NCBI RefSeq assembly: GCF_017695975.1 | Contig: NZ_JAAORN010000002.1 | Span: forward strand, 310,001 to 374,000 | Direction: 5' to 3' | Length of the DNA stretch: 64,000 nt | Origin: Prochlorococcus marinus CUG1417 | GTDB lineage: Bacteria; Cyanobacteriota; Cyanobacteriia; PCC-6307; Cyanobiaceae | Shown: positions 39,459 through 49,955 of the stretch, piece after piece | Position numbering within the stretch: the first letter of the stretch is position 1 | Layout: the number at the start of each line of letters is the position of its first letter | Position numbers and translations under genes: made by a program | Notes under the pieces: model-generated | Told to the model about the DNA's origin: nothing | What the model saw: the letters and a program-made list of their open reading frames with translations, nothing else | The model's database searches: none

Positions 39459-39865
39459 TTTCTTTTCTGCCCACTAAAAATATCTAACTGCATAGAGACA
39501 TTCCCTCTGGGGTTAAATGCAGCATTTAAATGTATCCAATGAGGTGAACCTTCATTCACTAAATCATCCATAATTCTATTTACAACTTCCTCATGTGATA
39601 TTTTTATATCTCTATAGTTGTTAATATAAAGCTTTAAAGACTTCAACTCATAAACTTTCAAATTAGGTTGATAAATGATATTTAGCTCTGCAAAATCTGG
39701 ATAACCAGAAAAGGGGCACTTACATGTAAATTCAGGTAACTGAATAGAAATTTCATAAATTCTTTTCTTATTTGGATTATCGAAACAAATTATTTTTGAT
39801 TCTTCAATAATTCTCTCACCATATAAAGGTCTTTGTGTCGAATCATCTAATTTAGCTTTACTCAT
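39455..39865 (-). CDS. queF: NADPH-dependent 7-cyano-7-deazaguanine reductase (QueF)
   Basis: Reduces preQ0 to preQ1 in queuosine synthesis. The short (type I, 136-residue) form, with the catalytic Cys in [16 protein letters not shown], the QueF motif [10 protein letters not shown], and the conserved [13 protein letters not shown] near the C terminus. It is convergent with ccs1 with a four-base overlap. Confidence 0.94.
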   Translation of the reverse strand: MSKAKLDDSTQRPLYGERIIEESKIICFDNPNKKRIYEISIQLPEFTCKCPFSGYPDFAELNIIYQPNLKVYELKSLKLYINNYRDIKISHEEVVNRIMDDLVNEGSPHWIHLNAAFNPRGNVSMQLDIFSGQKRN

Positions 39866-40041
39866 TTTTAGTAGAATTTATTTACTAAAACTATATAAAA
39901 AGATCAAAATTCGCAAAATCTCATTAAGGTAAATTATGACAATTGACTAAGTCAAAAGATGTGAAAACTTATTTTTGTATCATCCGCAACATTCTGATGC
40001 CATTCTAAACGGTTAGATATTTCTAGTTTAAAGAAAAATTA

Positions 40042-40287
40042 ATGGACATTTGTTTGATAACTATCGATAACAACTTAAATAAGTCACTTCAGCCGAAAAG
40101 TGCAATTGGAATGTTATGGCTTCAAACACACTTCGAGAATGATCAGTGGGAAGCTTTATCAAACAATACAATAATTATTTCTGAGGAAAATTCCAAATTA
40201 TTAATTGAAGACGCCACAGATGCAGGCCTTGATATTAAATGTTTTTCTGATATTTCAATGTTGGATGTTTTCCAAAAAAACGATTAA
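40042..40287 (+). CDS. Hypothetical protein upstream of glnB, 81 aa
   Basis: Soluble alpha/beta protein (MDICLITIDNNLNKSLQPKS, later MLWLQTHFENDQWEAL). No family recognised. It lies 24 bases before glnB on the same strand and probably shares its transcript, which gives a weak link to nitrogen control. ATG start without a strong ribosome site. Confidence 0.7.
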   Translation: MDICLITIDNNLNKSLQPKSAIGMLWLQTHFENDQWEALSNNTIIISEENSKLLIEDATDAGLDIKCFSDISMLDVFQKND

Positions 40288-40650
<363 letters not shown>

Positions 40651-40651
40651 T

Positions 40652-41464
40652 TTAAAGAGTTTCTCTTACTAAATTTTGTATATATTCACTATTAATACGT
40701 GGATTTGATTCACTTTTGAAGCACATCCAAGCTAAATATTCATGATTTCCAGCAGGGCCTACTAAAGGAGAAGCTATCAAATTCTTTATATTCCATTGAA
40801 AACTTTTAGCAGTTTCAATAACAGACTCTATGGCCTCAGTATGGAATTTAGGATTACGAACTACACCACCTTTACTGACTTTATCTTTACCCACCTCAAA
40901 TTGAGGTTTAATTAAAAATATCCCTTCTATACAATCTCCTACTAATAAATTACTAATGGATTTAAAAACTAACTTTAATGAAATAAAAGACAAATCAGCA
41001 ACTACAAAATTTGGTAATTCATCACTTCTAGATAAAAGATCCTTAGGTTTTAAATTTCGAATATTTGTTCTTTCAAAAAGTACCACTTTTGGGTTTTTTC
41101 TAATCTTCCATGCAGTCTGTCCATAACCAACATCTATCCCATAGACTAACTTTGCTCCTTGTTGCAATAAGCAATCAGTAAATCCTCCCGTTGAGATTCC
41201 TGCGTCAATACATATTTTATCTTTTACTTTAATTTCAAGTTTTTTAAATGCCTCCAATAATTTTTCCCCTCCCCTTGAAACAAACATAGGTTCGGAATCA
41301 ATAAAAAATTCAGATCCAATCAATACTTGATGTCCAGGTTTATCCAATACTTTTCCATTTATATCTCTAACCTTGCCAGCAAGAATTAAACCTTGGGCTT
41401 TTTGACGAGTTTCACACAAACCTTTTTTAAGAAGATAAAGGTCTAATCTAATTTTTTTAATCAT
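40652..41464 (-). CDS. TlyA-family rRNA methyltransferase / S4-domain protein
   Basis: N-terminal S4 RNA-binding domain (RLDLYLLKKGLCETRQKAQ, residues 4-65) and a C-terminal FtsJ-like methyltransferase domain with SAM-binding CIDAGISTGGFTDCLLQQGA and catalytic-region VADLSFISLKLV. The family 2'-O-methylates rRNA (TlyA) and is often called hemolysin A. 270 residues; ends two bases from glnB, convergent. Confidence 0.9.
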   Translation of the reverse strand: MIKKIRLDLYLLKKGLCETRQKAQGLILAGKVRDINGKVLDKPGHQVLIGSEFFIDSEPMFVSRGGEKLLEAFKKLEIKVKDKICIDAGISTGGFTDCLLQQGAKLVYGIDVGYGQTAWKIRKNPKVVLFERTNIRNLKPKDLLSRSDELPNFVVADLSFISLKLVFKSISNLLVGDCIEGIFLIKPQFEVGKDKVSKGGVVRNPKFHTEAIESVIETAKSFQWNIKNLIASPLVGPAGNHEYLAWMCFKSESNPRINSEYIQNLVRETL

Positions 41465-41745
41465 CTATTCATCAATAACAAAAGACTGAATAATGAACTT
41501 ATACAAGATTAAGATCCAAATTCTCTCATACCTTCTAATTTTAAATTAGAACTAAAAAATTACCCATTAATAAAGAAGGTAATAAACGCAAATATTTTTT
41601 ATTTAAACTTTCTTTGATTGACAGAAAAATGTTACATAAGAAAATAATAATCAGGCAAATATGTTCAATGGCAAGTACATCTTTAAGGTATAGGGCAATA
41701 ATTCAATTTTGGTTATAAAGTTTAAATTGATGTTTAATAAAAATC

Positions 41746-43041
41746 GTGATCGAGCGTTACACATTACCCGAAATGGGGAAAATCTGGACTGAAAGCTCAA
41801 AATTCCAGAGTTGGCTTAAGGTTGAATTAGCTGCATGTGAAGCAAATTTTTCCCTCGGGAAAATTCCTGAGAATGCCATGAAAGAGATACTTTCAAATGC
41901 AAAGTTTGATGAATCCAGAATTACTGAAATTGAGAAAGAAGTTAAACATGATGTCATAGCATTTCTTACAAGCGTAAATGAATTTGTGGGAGATTCTGGA
42001 AGATACATACATGTCGGTATGACCAGTAGCGATGTACTGGATACTGGCTTATCTCTTCAGTTAAAAGATTCTTGCGAATTGTTATTAGAAGAAATTGAGA
42101 ACCTAGAAAATGAAGTCAGATTATTAGCTGGGAAGCATAAAAATACATTAATGATTGGGAGATCTCATGCAATTCATGGGGAGCCAATTTCTTTCGGTTT
42201 TAAACTTGCTGGATGGTTAGCAGAAATAATAAGGAACAAAAAAAGATTGTTAACACTGAAAGAATCTGTAGCAATTGGACAAATAAGCGGAGCCATGGGA
42301 ACTTACGCTAATACAAACCCTGAGGTGGAACAGATAACTTGTGATTTACTAGGCTTAAAACCAGATACAGCAAGTACGCAGGTTATATCTAGAGACAGAC
42401 ATGCAGAATATGTTCAAACTATTGCACTAGTTGGCGCTTCTCTAGATAGATTTGCAACTGAAATAAGAAATTTACAAAGAACTGATGTTTTAGAAGTTGA
42501 AGAGGGCTTTACAAAAGGGCAAAAAGGAAGTTCTGCCATGCCTCACAAAAGAAATCCTATTCGAAGTGAAAGAGTAAGCGGTTTAGCAAGAATTTTGAGG
42601 AGTTACGTCTTAACAGCACTGGAAAATGTTCCACTTTGGCACGAAAGAGATATAAGCCATAGTTCAAATGAACGTATCATGTTACCTGACGTATCAATCT
42701 GTTTGCATTTTATGCTCAGGGAAATGAAAGAAATAGTACGCAATTTGGAAGTTTATCCAAAAAATATGCTCAAAAATTTAAATATATATGGTGGTGTAAT
42801 CTTTAGTCAGAAAGTTTTACTTTTGCTTGTAGAGAAGGGCTTTTCTAGAGAAAAGGCTTATAGATTAGTACAAAAAAATGCTCATCAGGCCTGGAATACT
42901 CAGAATGGGAATTTTAAACAAAATATAGAGAGTGATAATGAAATAATGGATCTTATTGATCAAAGTGACTTAGAAGAATGTTTTAATCCTTCAATTCATC
43001 TCAATAATTTAAGTGTAATATGGAAAAAGTTAGGTATCTAG
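41746..43041 (+). CDS. purB: Adenylosuccinate lyase
   Basis: Cleaves SAICAR and adenylosuccinate in purine synthesis. Fumarase/aspartase superfamily: signature GSSAMPHKRNPIRSERVSG (with catalytic Ser loop), HVGMTSSDVLDTGLS and the catalytic His region IGRSHAIHGEPIS. GTG start (IERYTLPEMGKIW follows), 431 residues. The 281-base stretch upstream (41465-41745) is AT-rich spacer; I see only a TCTAATTT/AAATTAGA palindrome. Confidence 0.95.
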   Translation: MIERYTLPEMGKIWTESSKFQSWLKVELAACEANFSLGKIPENAMKEILSNAKFDESRITEIEKEVKHDVIAFLTSVNEFVGDSGRYIHVGMTSSDVLDTGLSLQLKDSCELLLEEIENLENEVRLLAGKHKNTLMIGRSHAIHGEPISFGFKLAGWLAEIIRNKKRLLTLKESVAIGQISGAMGTYANTNPEVEQITCDLLGLKPDTASTQVISRDRHAEYVQTIALVGASLDRFATEIRNLQRTDVLEVEEGFTKGQKGSSAMPHKRNPIRSERVSGLARILRSYVLTALENVPLWHERDISHSSNERIMLPDVSICLHFMLREMKEIVRNLEVYPKNMLKNLNIYGGVIFSQKVLLLLVEKGFSREKAYRLVQKNAHQAWNTQNGNFKQNIESDNEIMDLIDQSDLEECFNPSIHLNNLSVIWKKLGI

Positions 43042-43089
43042 GATTACTGAAAACCTTATCTAAGTTAAACCAGTGTTTTCAGAGGAATA

Positions 43090-44475
43090 ATGACAAAAAA
43101 CTTTAGGATTGAAAAAGATAGTATGGGAAAAATAGAGGTTCCCATGGAAGCTTTGTGGGGCGCTCAAACACAAAGATCGATAATAAATTTTTCTATCGGA
43201 GAAGAATTAATTCCAATTGAGTTAATTTATTCACTCACCCTCATAAAAAAAGCTGCTTCAATTGCGAATTTCAATTTAGGTTTAATTGATAAAAGGAAAA
43301 AAGATTTGATTGTAGAGGCATGTACGGAAATACTTGATGGGCTTCATGATTCACAGTTTCCCCTAAAGATTTGGCAAACAGGTAGTGGTACGCAAACAAA
43401 TATGAATGTTAATGAGGTAATTTCAAATATTGCAGCTTTAAAAACTAATTCAGAGCTTGGTAGTCATCAACCAATTCATCCAAATGATGATGTAAATAAA
43501 TCTCAGTCAACAAATGATACTTTTCCTGCTGCTATTCAAATATCTGTTGTTAATGAAATAATAAAAAATTTAGTTCCAACAATAAGAAAACTTACGAAGA
43601 TCCTTGATAAAAAAAGTGAAGAATGGAAAGACCTTATAAAGATAGGAAGAACCCATTTTCAAGATGCAGTTCCCCTTACTTTTGGGCAAGAAATATCAGG
43701 CTGGTCAGAGCAACTTAAAGATGCTGAGAATGCAATTATTATTAGTCTGAAAGAATTGTATTTCTTACCTCTGGGAGGAACTGCAGTTGGAACAGGGATT
43801 AATTGTCCAAAAGGATTTTGTGAAGAGTCTATAAAATCAATTTCCGATGATACTAATCTAATGTTCTATAAATCAAAAAATAATTTTTCTATCATGGCCT
43901 CTCATGATCGTCTAGCTCAAGTAATGAGTCAGATAAAAATATTAGCAGGTACATTATTTAAAATTTCAAATGATATAAAAATTCTATCTTCTGGTCCAAG
44001 ATCAGGAATATATGAACTAATTATTCCTCAAAATGAACCTGGAAGTTCTATCATGCCGGGTAAAGTGAATCCAACTCAATGCGAAGCCTTATCAATGGTT
44101 TGCACTCAGATAATGGGTCTTGAATATGCAGTTTCAATGGCAAATTCCAGTGGCACTTTACAGATGAATGAATATAAGCCTCTTATTGGGTTTAATATTC
44201 TCACGAGTTTAAAATTAATAAAAAATGTAATAGAAAACTTCAGGATAAAATTAGTTGATGGGATGGAACCTAATCAAAAGAGAATGAAGTTAAATTTAGA
44301 AAATTCACTAATGCTGGTTACAGCCATAGTGCCAAAAGTTGGTTATGAAAAAGCAGCTGAAATTGCAAACCTTGCCTTCAAAGAATCATTAAATTTAAAA
44401 GAGGCTACACTTAAATTAGGCTATTTAAATGAAGATGAATTTGATGAAGCAATGAATATCAATTCAATGATTTGA
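43090..44475 (+). CDS. fumC: Class II fumarate hydratase
   Basis: Fe-independent fumarase, 461 residues. Motifs: TGSGTQTNMNVNEVISN, the substrate-site PNDDVNKSQSTNDTFP, RTHFQDAVPLTFGQE and the superfamily signature GSSIMPGKVNPTQCEA. It follows purB, another member of the same superfamily, by 48 bases. It ends ten bases from the convergent helicase gene. Confidence 0.95.
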   Translation: MTKNFRIEKDSMGKIEVPMEALWGAQTQRSIINFSIGEELIPIELIYSLTLIKKAASIANFNLGLIDKRKKDLIVEACTEILDGLHDSQFPLKIWQTGSGTQTNMNVNEVISNIAALKTNSELGSHQPIHPNDDVNKSQSTNDTFPAAIQISVVNEIIKNLVPTIRKLTKILDKKSEEWKDLIKIGRTHFQDAVPLTFGQEISGWSEQLKDAENAIIISLKELYFLPLGGTAVGTGINCPKGFCEESIKSISDDTNLMFYKSKNNFSIMASHDRLAQVMSQIKILAGTLFKISNDIKILSSGPRSGIYELIIPQNEPGSSIMPGKVNPTQCEALSMVCTQIMGLEYAVSMANSSGTLQMNEYKPLIGFNILTSLKLIKNVIENFRIKLVDGMEPNQKRMKLNLENSLMLVTAIVPKVGYEKAAEIANLAFKESLNLKEATLKLGYLNEDEFDEAMNINSMI

Positions 44476-44485
44476 TTTAAAAAAT

Positions 44486-47212
44486 TTAAGAATTATTGTC
44501 AATTCTTCTTGTTGCAGGATTAATATCTTCAGAGACTTTTATAAGATCATTAGATTCAGAAACAGGAAAACGATTAATAGCTTTTAATGCTAGCTTCGCT
44601 TTGCTTTTTAATTTATTACTAACACCAATACAGTATTGAACTTGAGAAAGGACATCAATTGATCTTCTAATAATCCTCACTACATCACCTTCGTCTAATG
44701 AAGTATTAAAAACCAAATCTTTCCATTTTTTTCCTCTTGCCCATTCAGAAATAATTCCAGTTAACTCTGTTTCTAAATAAATAGGAATTTCAATATGAAA
44801 CTTATTTTGTTGAGAGGCGACTAATTTTCGCAAACCATCTAATTCATTAAAAACATCTATTACCTTTAAAGAAGGCTTAAAATTACACCAAAGATTGGGC
44901 CTCCTTATATCAACACAGATAGCTTGAATAATTGCAGCTAACTCAGGAGGATCTAAATCGTCTAAATAACCACTAACTAAAACCAGACCAATCCATAATT
45001 CATTTTCACTTCTTATTGCACCAACTGTTTGTCCAACTTCTGTCAATTCCAAATCATTTAAACAACCGAAATGATTTAAAATTTTAATCAAATTGGTAAA
45101 AGTTCTCCAGTTATGATTTTCTTTATCCTCAAGAAGTTTTTTTCTCATATATATTTCTTGTTCAACATCAACAATTCTTTTTCTATATTTCTTTAATTTT
45201 CTAGAGTCTCCAAATCTATGTGCGGGATGATCATTGACTATTTCTTCTAAATTATTAATTTGTTGCTGTTGTGTCAAAACTTCCGTTGACAAATCATATT
45301 GTTGAGTTTGTAAATCATTTTTTTTAGAAACTTCTAAAATTCGATCTGCATAACACTGCGACACATCATCCCCCCTAAATACCTCTCCAGAAAAATACAT
45401 CTTTGGTACTTCAAGTCCTAAGACATCAATTGCATCCAAATCATTAAAAATACTTACAATGTATGAGGGTTTTATAAGAATAAATAAATTATCAACTGTC
45501 AAACACAATAAACTCTTTATTTTTTGGGATTCATATATTTTCTTACAAATTAATCCTGGAACAATTTTTCTTTTAATTTGAGGAGCTTTGATTGAAATTA
45601 AGCTTCCATCTTTAATATATGGGAGTGCATTAGTGATCTCTTCTGATAATTTTTCTGCTGCTTGTTTTTCTAATATTTTCAAGAGTCTTCTCTCTTCTTT
45701 AAGACGATTTTTCAACTTTTCGTAGGCATCAAAATCTTTCCATGAAACGTTAGATGTAATTTTTTTTAATTCAATTAAATCCTTATCTAAATTTTCAAGA
45801 ATTATATTTTCACCTGAAGATTCACCTAAATATAAAAAACTACCAAAACTTCTTTTAATTAATTCTTTAGACTTTTCTAAAGTATAACTTTGTAAAAGAT
45901 TAAGTACCATTCCATAACTAGGAGTGAATTGACTCTCTAAAGAATTTGGTTTGCTAATAGCCAGTGCACTTGCTTCTTTGGCACCTTCGAATCTTGTTTG
46001 TAATGTAACAACATATCCTTGGGTATCTTTTCCTCTTCTTCCAGCTCTTCCTGACATTTGCAAAAATTCACTGCTAAATAATAATCTATGCCCATCTTCT
46101 GTCCTTTTTGATAAAGAAGAAATAACAGTAGTTCTTGCGGGCATATTAATTCCTGCAGCAAGAGTTTCAGTTGCAAAAACAACTTTTATCAAACCTTGCT
46201 GAAATAATTCCTCAACCAATTCTTTCCATGCAGGCAATAATCCAGCATGGTGAGATGCGATACCTCGTTTTAATGCCTCGCATTGAGATTTATCTTTAAT
46301 TGCCTCTTGATTATTTTTAAGATAAACACCTAATTTTTGGGATATCATATTCGCTTCTGAATAACTTACTAAAGTTAAGTCTTTTATATTCTCAATAGCC
46401 TTGTCACATCCTCTTCTACTAAAGATAAAATAAATAGCTGGCAACATATTTCGTTCAGCTAGTTTAGAGATCACAAAGCCAATTGAGGGAGACTTTGGTT
46501 GCATTATCCTGCCCACTTTTCCTTTCATTTTCTGCCCTTTTGGAGCTCTCCAAATCTTACAGTTTGGATGAATTCCATTACCCTTATTATTTAAAAGTGG
46601 ATGGAGGCCCTTGATACTACAAAAAATAAAATCAAGTGGGACTGGTCTCTTATCGCTATTAATTAGTACTGTGGGCCCATGAACTTTTTCTATCCAATTT
46701 TGTAGTTGATCTGCATTCGCTATTGTTGCTGATAAAGCTATTATTTGAGTTCTAGTGGGGCAATGAATTATAGTTTCTTCCCAAACTGTGCCTCTTTGGG
46801 GGTCATTCATATAATGGCATTCATCAAGAATCACAGATTCTAAATTCTCTAAGGGATCATCAAATTCATCAAATTCGCCATAAAGCATGTTCCTAAAAAT
46901 CTCAGTCGTCATAACTAAGATTGGTGCTTCTCTATTTATACTTATATCTCCAGTCAAAAGACCCACTTTATTATCACCATATTGATTAGCAAAATCTCTA
47001 AACTTTTGATTTGATAGTGCTTTTAAAGGTGTTGTATAAAAAACTCTACTGTCATGAGATAAGCCTCTATATATAGCAAATTCACCTATCAATGTTTTAC
47101 CCGAACCTGTTGGTGCCGTTAAAACAACAGAATTTCCGCTATTAATAGCTCGAATTGCTTCTAATTGGAACTCATCTAGTGGAAAGGGGAAATATTCCTC
47201 TAAATTAAGCAA
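44486..47212 (-). CDS. Ski2/Mtr4-like DExH-box RNA helicase
   Basis: Superfamily 2 helicase of 908 residues. Motif I APTGSGKTLIGEFA (about 33-46), Ia TTPLKALSNQKF, II LDECHYMND, III ALSATIANA, IV-type FIFSRRGCDKAI, V AAGINMPARTTVI and VI QMSGRAGRRG. Helical C-terminal domain (about 640-900) as in Ski2/Mtr4 and the plastid ISE2 group. Cyanobacterial members are linked to RNA processing and rRNA maturation; the exact target is inferred. Confidence 0.9.
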   Translation of the reverse strand: MLNLEEYFPFPLDEFQLEAIRAINSGNSVVLTAPTGSGKTLIGEFAIYRGLSHDSRVFYTTPLKALSNQKFRDFANQYGDNKVGLLTGDISINREAPILVMTTEIFRNMLYGEFDEFDDPLENLESVILDECHYMNDPQRGTVWEETIIHCPTRTQIIALSATIANADQLQNWIEKVHGPTVLINSDKRPVPLDFIFCSIKGLHPLLNNKGNGIHPNCKIWRAPKGQKMKGKVGRIMQPKSPSIGFVISKLAERNMLPAIYFIFSRRGCDKAIENIKDLTLVSYSEANMISQKLGVYLKNNQEAIKDKSQCEALKRGIASHHAGLLPAWKELVEELFQQGLIKVVFATETLAAGINMPARTTVISSLSKRTEDGHRLLFSSEFLQMSGRAGRRGKDTQGYVVTLQTRFEGAKEASALAISKPNSLESQFTPSYGMVLNLLQSYTLEKSKELIKRSFGSFLYLGESSGENIILENLDKDLIELKKITSNVSWKDFDAYEKLKNRLKEERRLLKILEKQAAEKLSEEITNALPYIKDGSLISIKAPQIKRKIVPGLICKKIYESQKIKSLLCLTVDNLFILIKPSYIVSIFNDLDAIDVLGLEVPKMYFSGEVFRGDDVSQCYADRILEVSKKNDLQTQQYDLSTEVLTQQQQINNLEEIVNDHPAHRFGDSRKLKKYRKRIVDVEQEIYMRKKLLEDKENHNWRTFTNLIKILNHFGCLNDLELTEVGQTVGAIRSENELWIGLVLVSGYLDDLDPPELAAIIQAICVDIRRPNLWCNFKPSLKVIDVFNELDGLRKLVASQQNKFHIEIPIYLETELTGIISEWARGKKWKDLVFNTSLDEGDVVRIIRRSIDVLSQVQYCIGVSNKLKSKAKLALKAINRFPVSESNDLIKVSEDINPATRRIDNNS

Positions 47213-47351
47213 TAATTGTGATTGATGAGAGGATGAGTTAACTTCTTAATATATGATCTATATAGATATTAATAAACAAAAAATACCTTGCAAACTTTAA
47301 TAGTAAATCTAAATCTTTTTAATTAAATCCACTATATTTTATTTTGCCAAA

Positions 47352-48491
47352 ATGAAAAAAATAAAAATTCCAAAAAATAGAATCCGTAAATTAAAAACAT
47401 TTTCTTTAGGTAAAAAATCATTCGAACTTCTAAGTTTAAATTCGCAAAATAAAAAACTTATAGACTTATGCAGTAATGATTATTTTGGGTTAAGTAGGGA
47501 CAAGGATTTAATAAAAGCTGCTTACGAAATAAGCATGTTAGAAGGTATTGGTTCAGGAAGCTCTAGGTTTATTACAGGTTCAAGACCAATACATAAATTA
47601 TTAGAAACAGAACTTGCCAAGTGGCTTGATCAAGATAAAGTATTACTTTTCCCAAGCGGATTTCAAGCAAATATAGCCGCTATCCAGACTTTAGCAAACA
47701 AAAATAGTATCGTAATAGCAGATAAATTAATCCATAACTCTTTATTGGTTGGAGTTAAAGCTGCTCAAGCTAAACTAGTTCGATTTTCACACAATAATTT
47801 AAAAGATTTAGAAGATAAAATTATTAAGTCTAACCCCGCAAAAAATTCCATTTTAGTTGTTGTCGAATCTCTTTATAGCATGGAGGGATCAATTGCCCCG
47901 CTCAGAGAAATAACGGAAATTTGCAACAAAAATAGTGTTCAATTATTAGTTGACGAAGCCCATGCAATTGGGATCTTGGGCCCTGAAGGCAGGGGTTTAA
48001 GTTTTAATTATCGTTCGGATATAACAATGATTACTGGAACTTTTGGAAAAGCATTTGGAAGCGGTGGAGCTTTCATAGCTTCCAATTCAGAAATTGGTGA
48101 ATATCTTATCCAAACAAGTGGTGCATTTAGGTATACAACCGCGCTTGCTCCCGCCTTAGCTGCTGCGGCACTAGAAGGTTTAAAAAAAATTTTAAAAAAT
48201 AAAGAATGGGCTAATGATTTGTTATCTTCTGCGAAGATATGGAAAAATGAAATTATTAAAAATTTTAGTTTTCCAATTTTGGGAGATTCTCACATCTTAT
48301 CTATTATTGTTGGCCAAGAAGAGAAGGCAATTTATCTACAAAAGTATCTCGAAAAAAATGGGTTTTTAGCAATTGCAATAAGACCTCCAACTGTACCTCT
48401 GGGTCAATCAAGAATCAGAATAACAATAAGAAGAAACTTAGATTCTAATCTGCTAAAGAATTTCATTAAAGTTTTAAAAGAGTTTAAATGA
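47352..48491 (+). CDS. bioF: 8-amino-7-oxononanoate synthase
   Basis: PLP enzyme that condenses pimeloyl-ACP with alanine, the first ring-building step of biotin. Substrate and PLP motifs: CSNDYFGLSRDKDLI, GSGSSRFITGSRP, LLVDEAHAIGILGPEGRG and the PLP lysine region TGTFGKAFGSGGAF. 379 residues. It starts the operon bioF-bioK-bioC-bioD-bioA, with an ATGA overlap into bioK. Confidence 0.94.
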   Translation: MKKIKIPKNRIRKLKTFSLGKKSFELLSLNSQNKKLIDLCSNDYFGLSRDKDLIKAAYEISMLEGIGSGSSRFITGSRPIHKLLETELAKWLDQDKVLLFPSGFQANIAAIQTLANKNSIVIADKLIHNSLLVGVKAAQAKLVRFSHNNLKDLEDKIIKSNPAKNSILVVVESLYSMEGSIAPLREITEICNKNSVQLLVDEAHAIGILGPEGRGLSFNYRSDITMITGTFGKAFGSGGAFIASNSEIGEYLIQTSGAFRYTTALAPALAAAALEGLKKILKNKEWANDLLSSAKIWKNEIIKNFSFPILGDSHILSIIVGQEEKAIYLQKYLEKNGFLAIAIRPPTVPLGQSRIRITIRRNLDSNLLKNFIKVLKEFK

Positions 48492-49192
48492 AACAAATCA
48501 TTACTCAACATGGGTGGGGACTAAATAAACATTTCTGGGATGAATATAAAGTTGATTTTTTAAAGAATAATTGGCATTGGCAAGATAATGAAAGAGGATA
48601 TTTTTCGAAAGATAATTTTCAAGCAACATGGATTAAAAGCGACCAAAAAAAAGAAATCAGAATGACTTTATGCCATTCATATGGTTTTCATTTAATGCCA
48701 AAAACAATTTTAAAAGAAGCTACTCATATCGTTCTAATAAATTCTTTTAATAATTTTCTGCCTTTAAGTAATAAGAGAAACTTTATTTTGAGGTCTCTAA
48801 AAAGAATGGAAACAAAAATCATAAAAGATGCGACAAAAGATATTTTGAAAGAATTTATACATAGATCATTTATGCCAAACGATATAAATTATAGTTTTAG
48901 AAATATCTTATATAAAAATTTAGAAAGTTTAAATAAAACTCTTCTTTTAAATGATTTAAAACAACTTTACATCAATAGAGATTTTCCAGTTTTTTTAAAA
49001 AAAGATTGCAGAATTATTTTTATAAAATCAGAAAATGACTTGATTCTTGATAACGAAGCAAATAATAACTTTTTAGATTTCTTAAATAGAACAATTGATA
49101 GGAAGCCCATCTTAATCAAATTAGCTCAACAAGGTCATTGCTTAACTAATTTAAATTTATACGAGATTTTATTTAAAACATTTAATGATTGA
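48488..49192 (+). CDS. bioK: BioK-type pimeloyl-ACP methyl ester esterase
   Basis: Alpha/beta hydrolase that replaces BioH: it removes the methyl ester from pimeloyl-ACP once BioC/FabI-cycle extension is complete. The nucleophile elbow reads LCHSYGFHLM with Ser64, C-H-S-Y-G instead of G-x-S-x-G. A late acidic residue (KSENDLILDNE) and His in QQGHCLTN complete a possible triad. N-terminal GWGLNKHFW matches the oxyanion region. BioK was recognised by operon position in marine picocyanobacteria; the position here between bioF and bioC is the main support. Confidence 0.88.
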   Translation: MKQIITQHGWGLNKHFWDEYKVDFLKNNWHWQDNERGYFSKDNFQATWIKSDQKKEIRMTLCHSYGFHLMPKTILKEATHIVLINSFNNFLPLSNKRNFILRSLKRMETKIIKDATKDILKEFIHRSFMPNDINYSFRNILYKNLESLNKTLLLNDLKQLYINRDFPVFLKKDCRIIFIKSENDLILDNEANNNFLDFLNRTIDRKPILIKLAQQGHCLTNLNLYEILFKTFND

Positions 49193-49955
49193 AATGGATA
49201 ATACAAAGTGGAATGAGAAAATAAAAAATAATTTTAATGATGCTGCAAATCGGTATTTAGAGCATTCAAATATTCAGAAATTTTTTGCAAAAAAGATTGT
49301 TCAATTTATCAAAGAATTAAATCCCCAAAAAAAAGGTGAATGGATAGATCTAGGATCAGGACCAGGAATATTAGCTGATGAAATAGAAAAAAGTTTTTCT
49401 TCCCAAAAAGTATCCAGAATTGATTTCAGCAAAAAAATGCTTCTTGAGAATAAATTATCTAGTAAAAAAATTTTATGGGATTTGAATAATGATTTACCTC
49501 CTGAAATCAATAACTGTTCTCTATTAACATCTAACTTTTGCATCCATTGGTTAAACAAGCCAGAAAAGATAATAAAAAATTGGTTTAGTAAATTAAAATC
49601 TGGAGGGTTTTTAATCATTTCTTATCCAACAAAAAATTGTTTTCCTGAATGGAAAAATACTTGTAGAAAAATTGATATTGAATATAGTGGTCTTAATTTC
49701 CTTAGCTCTAAAGAATTATTAAAAGATTTCAAATCAACTGAAATTTATTATTCAGAACAGTTTAATTATCTTGAAAATTTTGAAGATGTATATAAGCTTT
49801 TTAGAAGCATTAAAAATGTAGGGGCACAATCAACAAATTGTAAACTCAAAACAGTAAAGGAGTTAAAAAAAATGCAAAAGTTTTGGCCTAAGAATTACAA
49901 TAATACAGTTAACCTTTCATGGCAAATTGAGATTCAAATCATAAAGAAATTATGA
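49185..49955 (+). CDS. bioC: Malonyl-ACP O-methyltransferase
   Basis: SAM-dependent methyltransferase that primes biotin synthesis by methylating malonyl-ACP. Motif I is WIDLGSGPGILADEI (about residues 48-62). FNDAANRYLEHSNIQ near the N terminus is the typical BioC start, and TSNFCIHWLNKPEKI fits the active-site region. I list the upstream ATG at 49185; MDNTKWNEK (49194) is also possible. It overlaps bioK by eight bases and bioD by four. Confidence 0.9.
   Translation: MIEMDNTKWNEKIKNNFNDAANRYLEHSNIQKFFAKKIVQFIKELNPQKKGEWIDLGSGPGILADEIEKSFSSQKVSRIDFSKKMLLENKLSSKKILWDLNNDLPPEINNCSLLTSNFCIHWLNKPEKIIKNWFSKLKSGGFLIISYPTKNCFPEWKNTCRKIDIEYSGLNFLSSKELLKDFKSTEIYYSEQFNYLENFEDVYKLFRSIKNVGAQSTNCKLKTVKELKKMQKFWPKNYNNTVNLSWQIEIQIIKKL

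Noticed and set aside
39930-40000. Possible NtcA box before glnB (GTA-N8-AAC)
   Set aside because: Only one half-site matches; too weak in AT-rich DNA.
41521-41590. TCTAATTT/AAATTAGA palindrome before purB
   Set aside because: Low-complexity AT sequence; such palindromes are expected by chance here.
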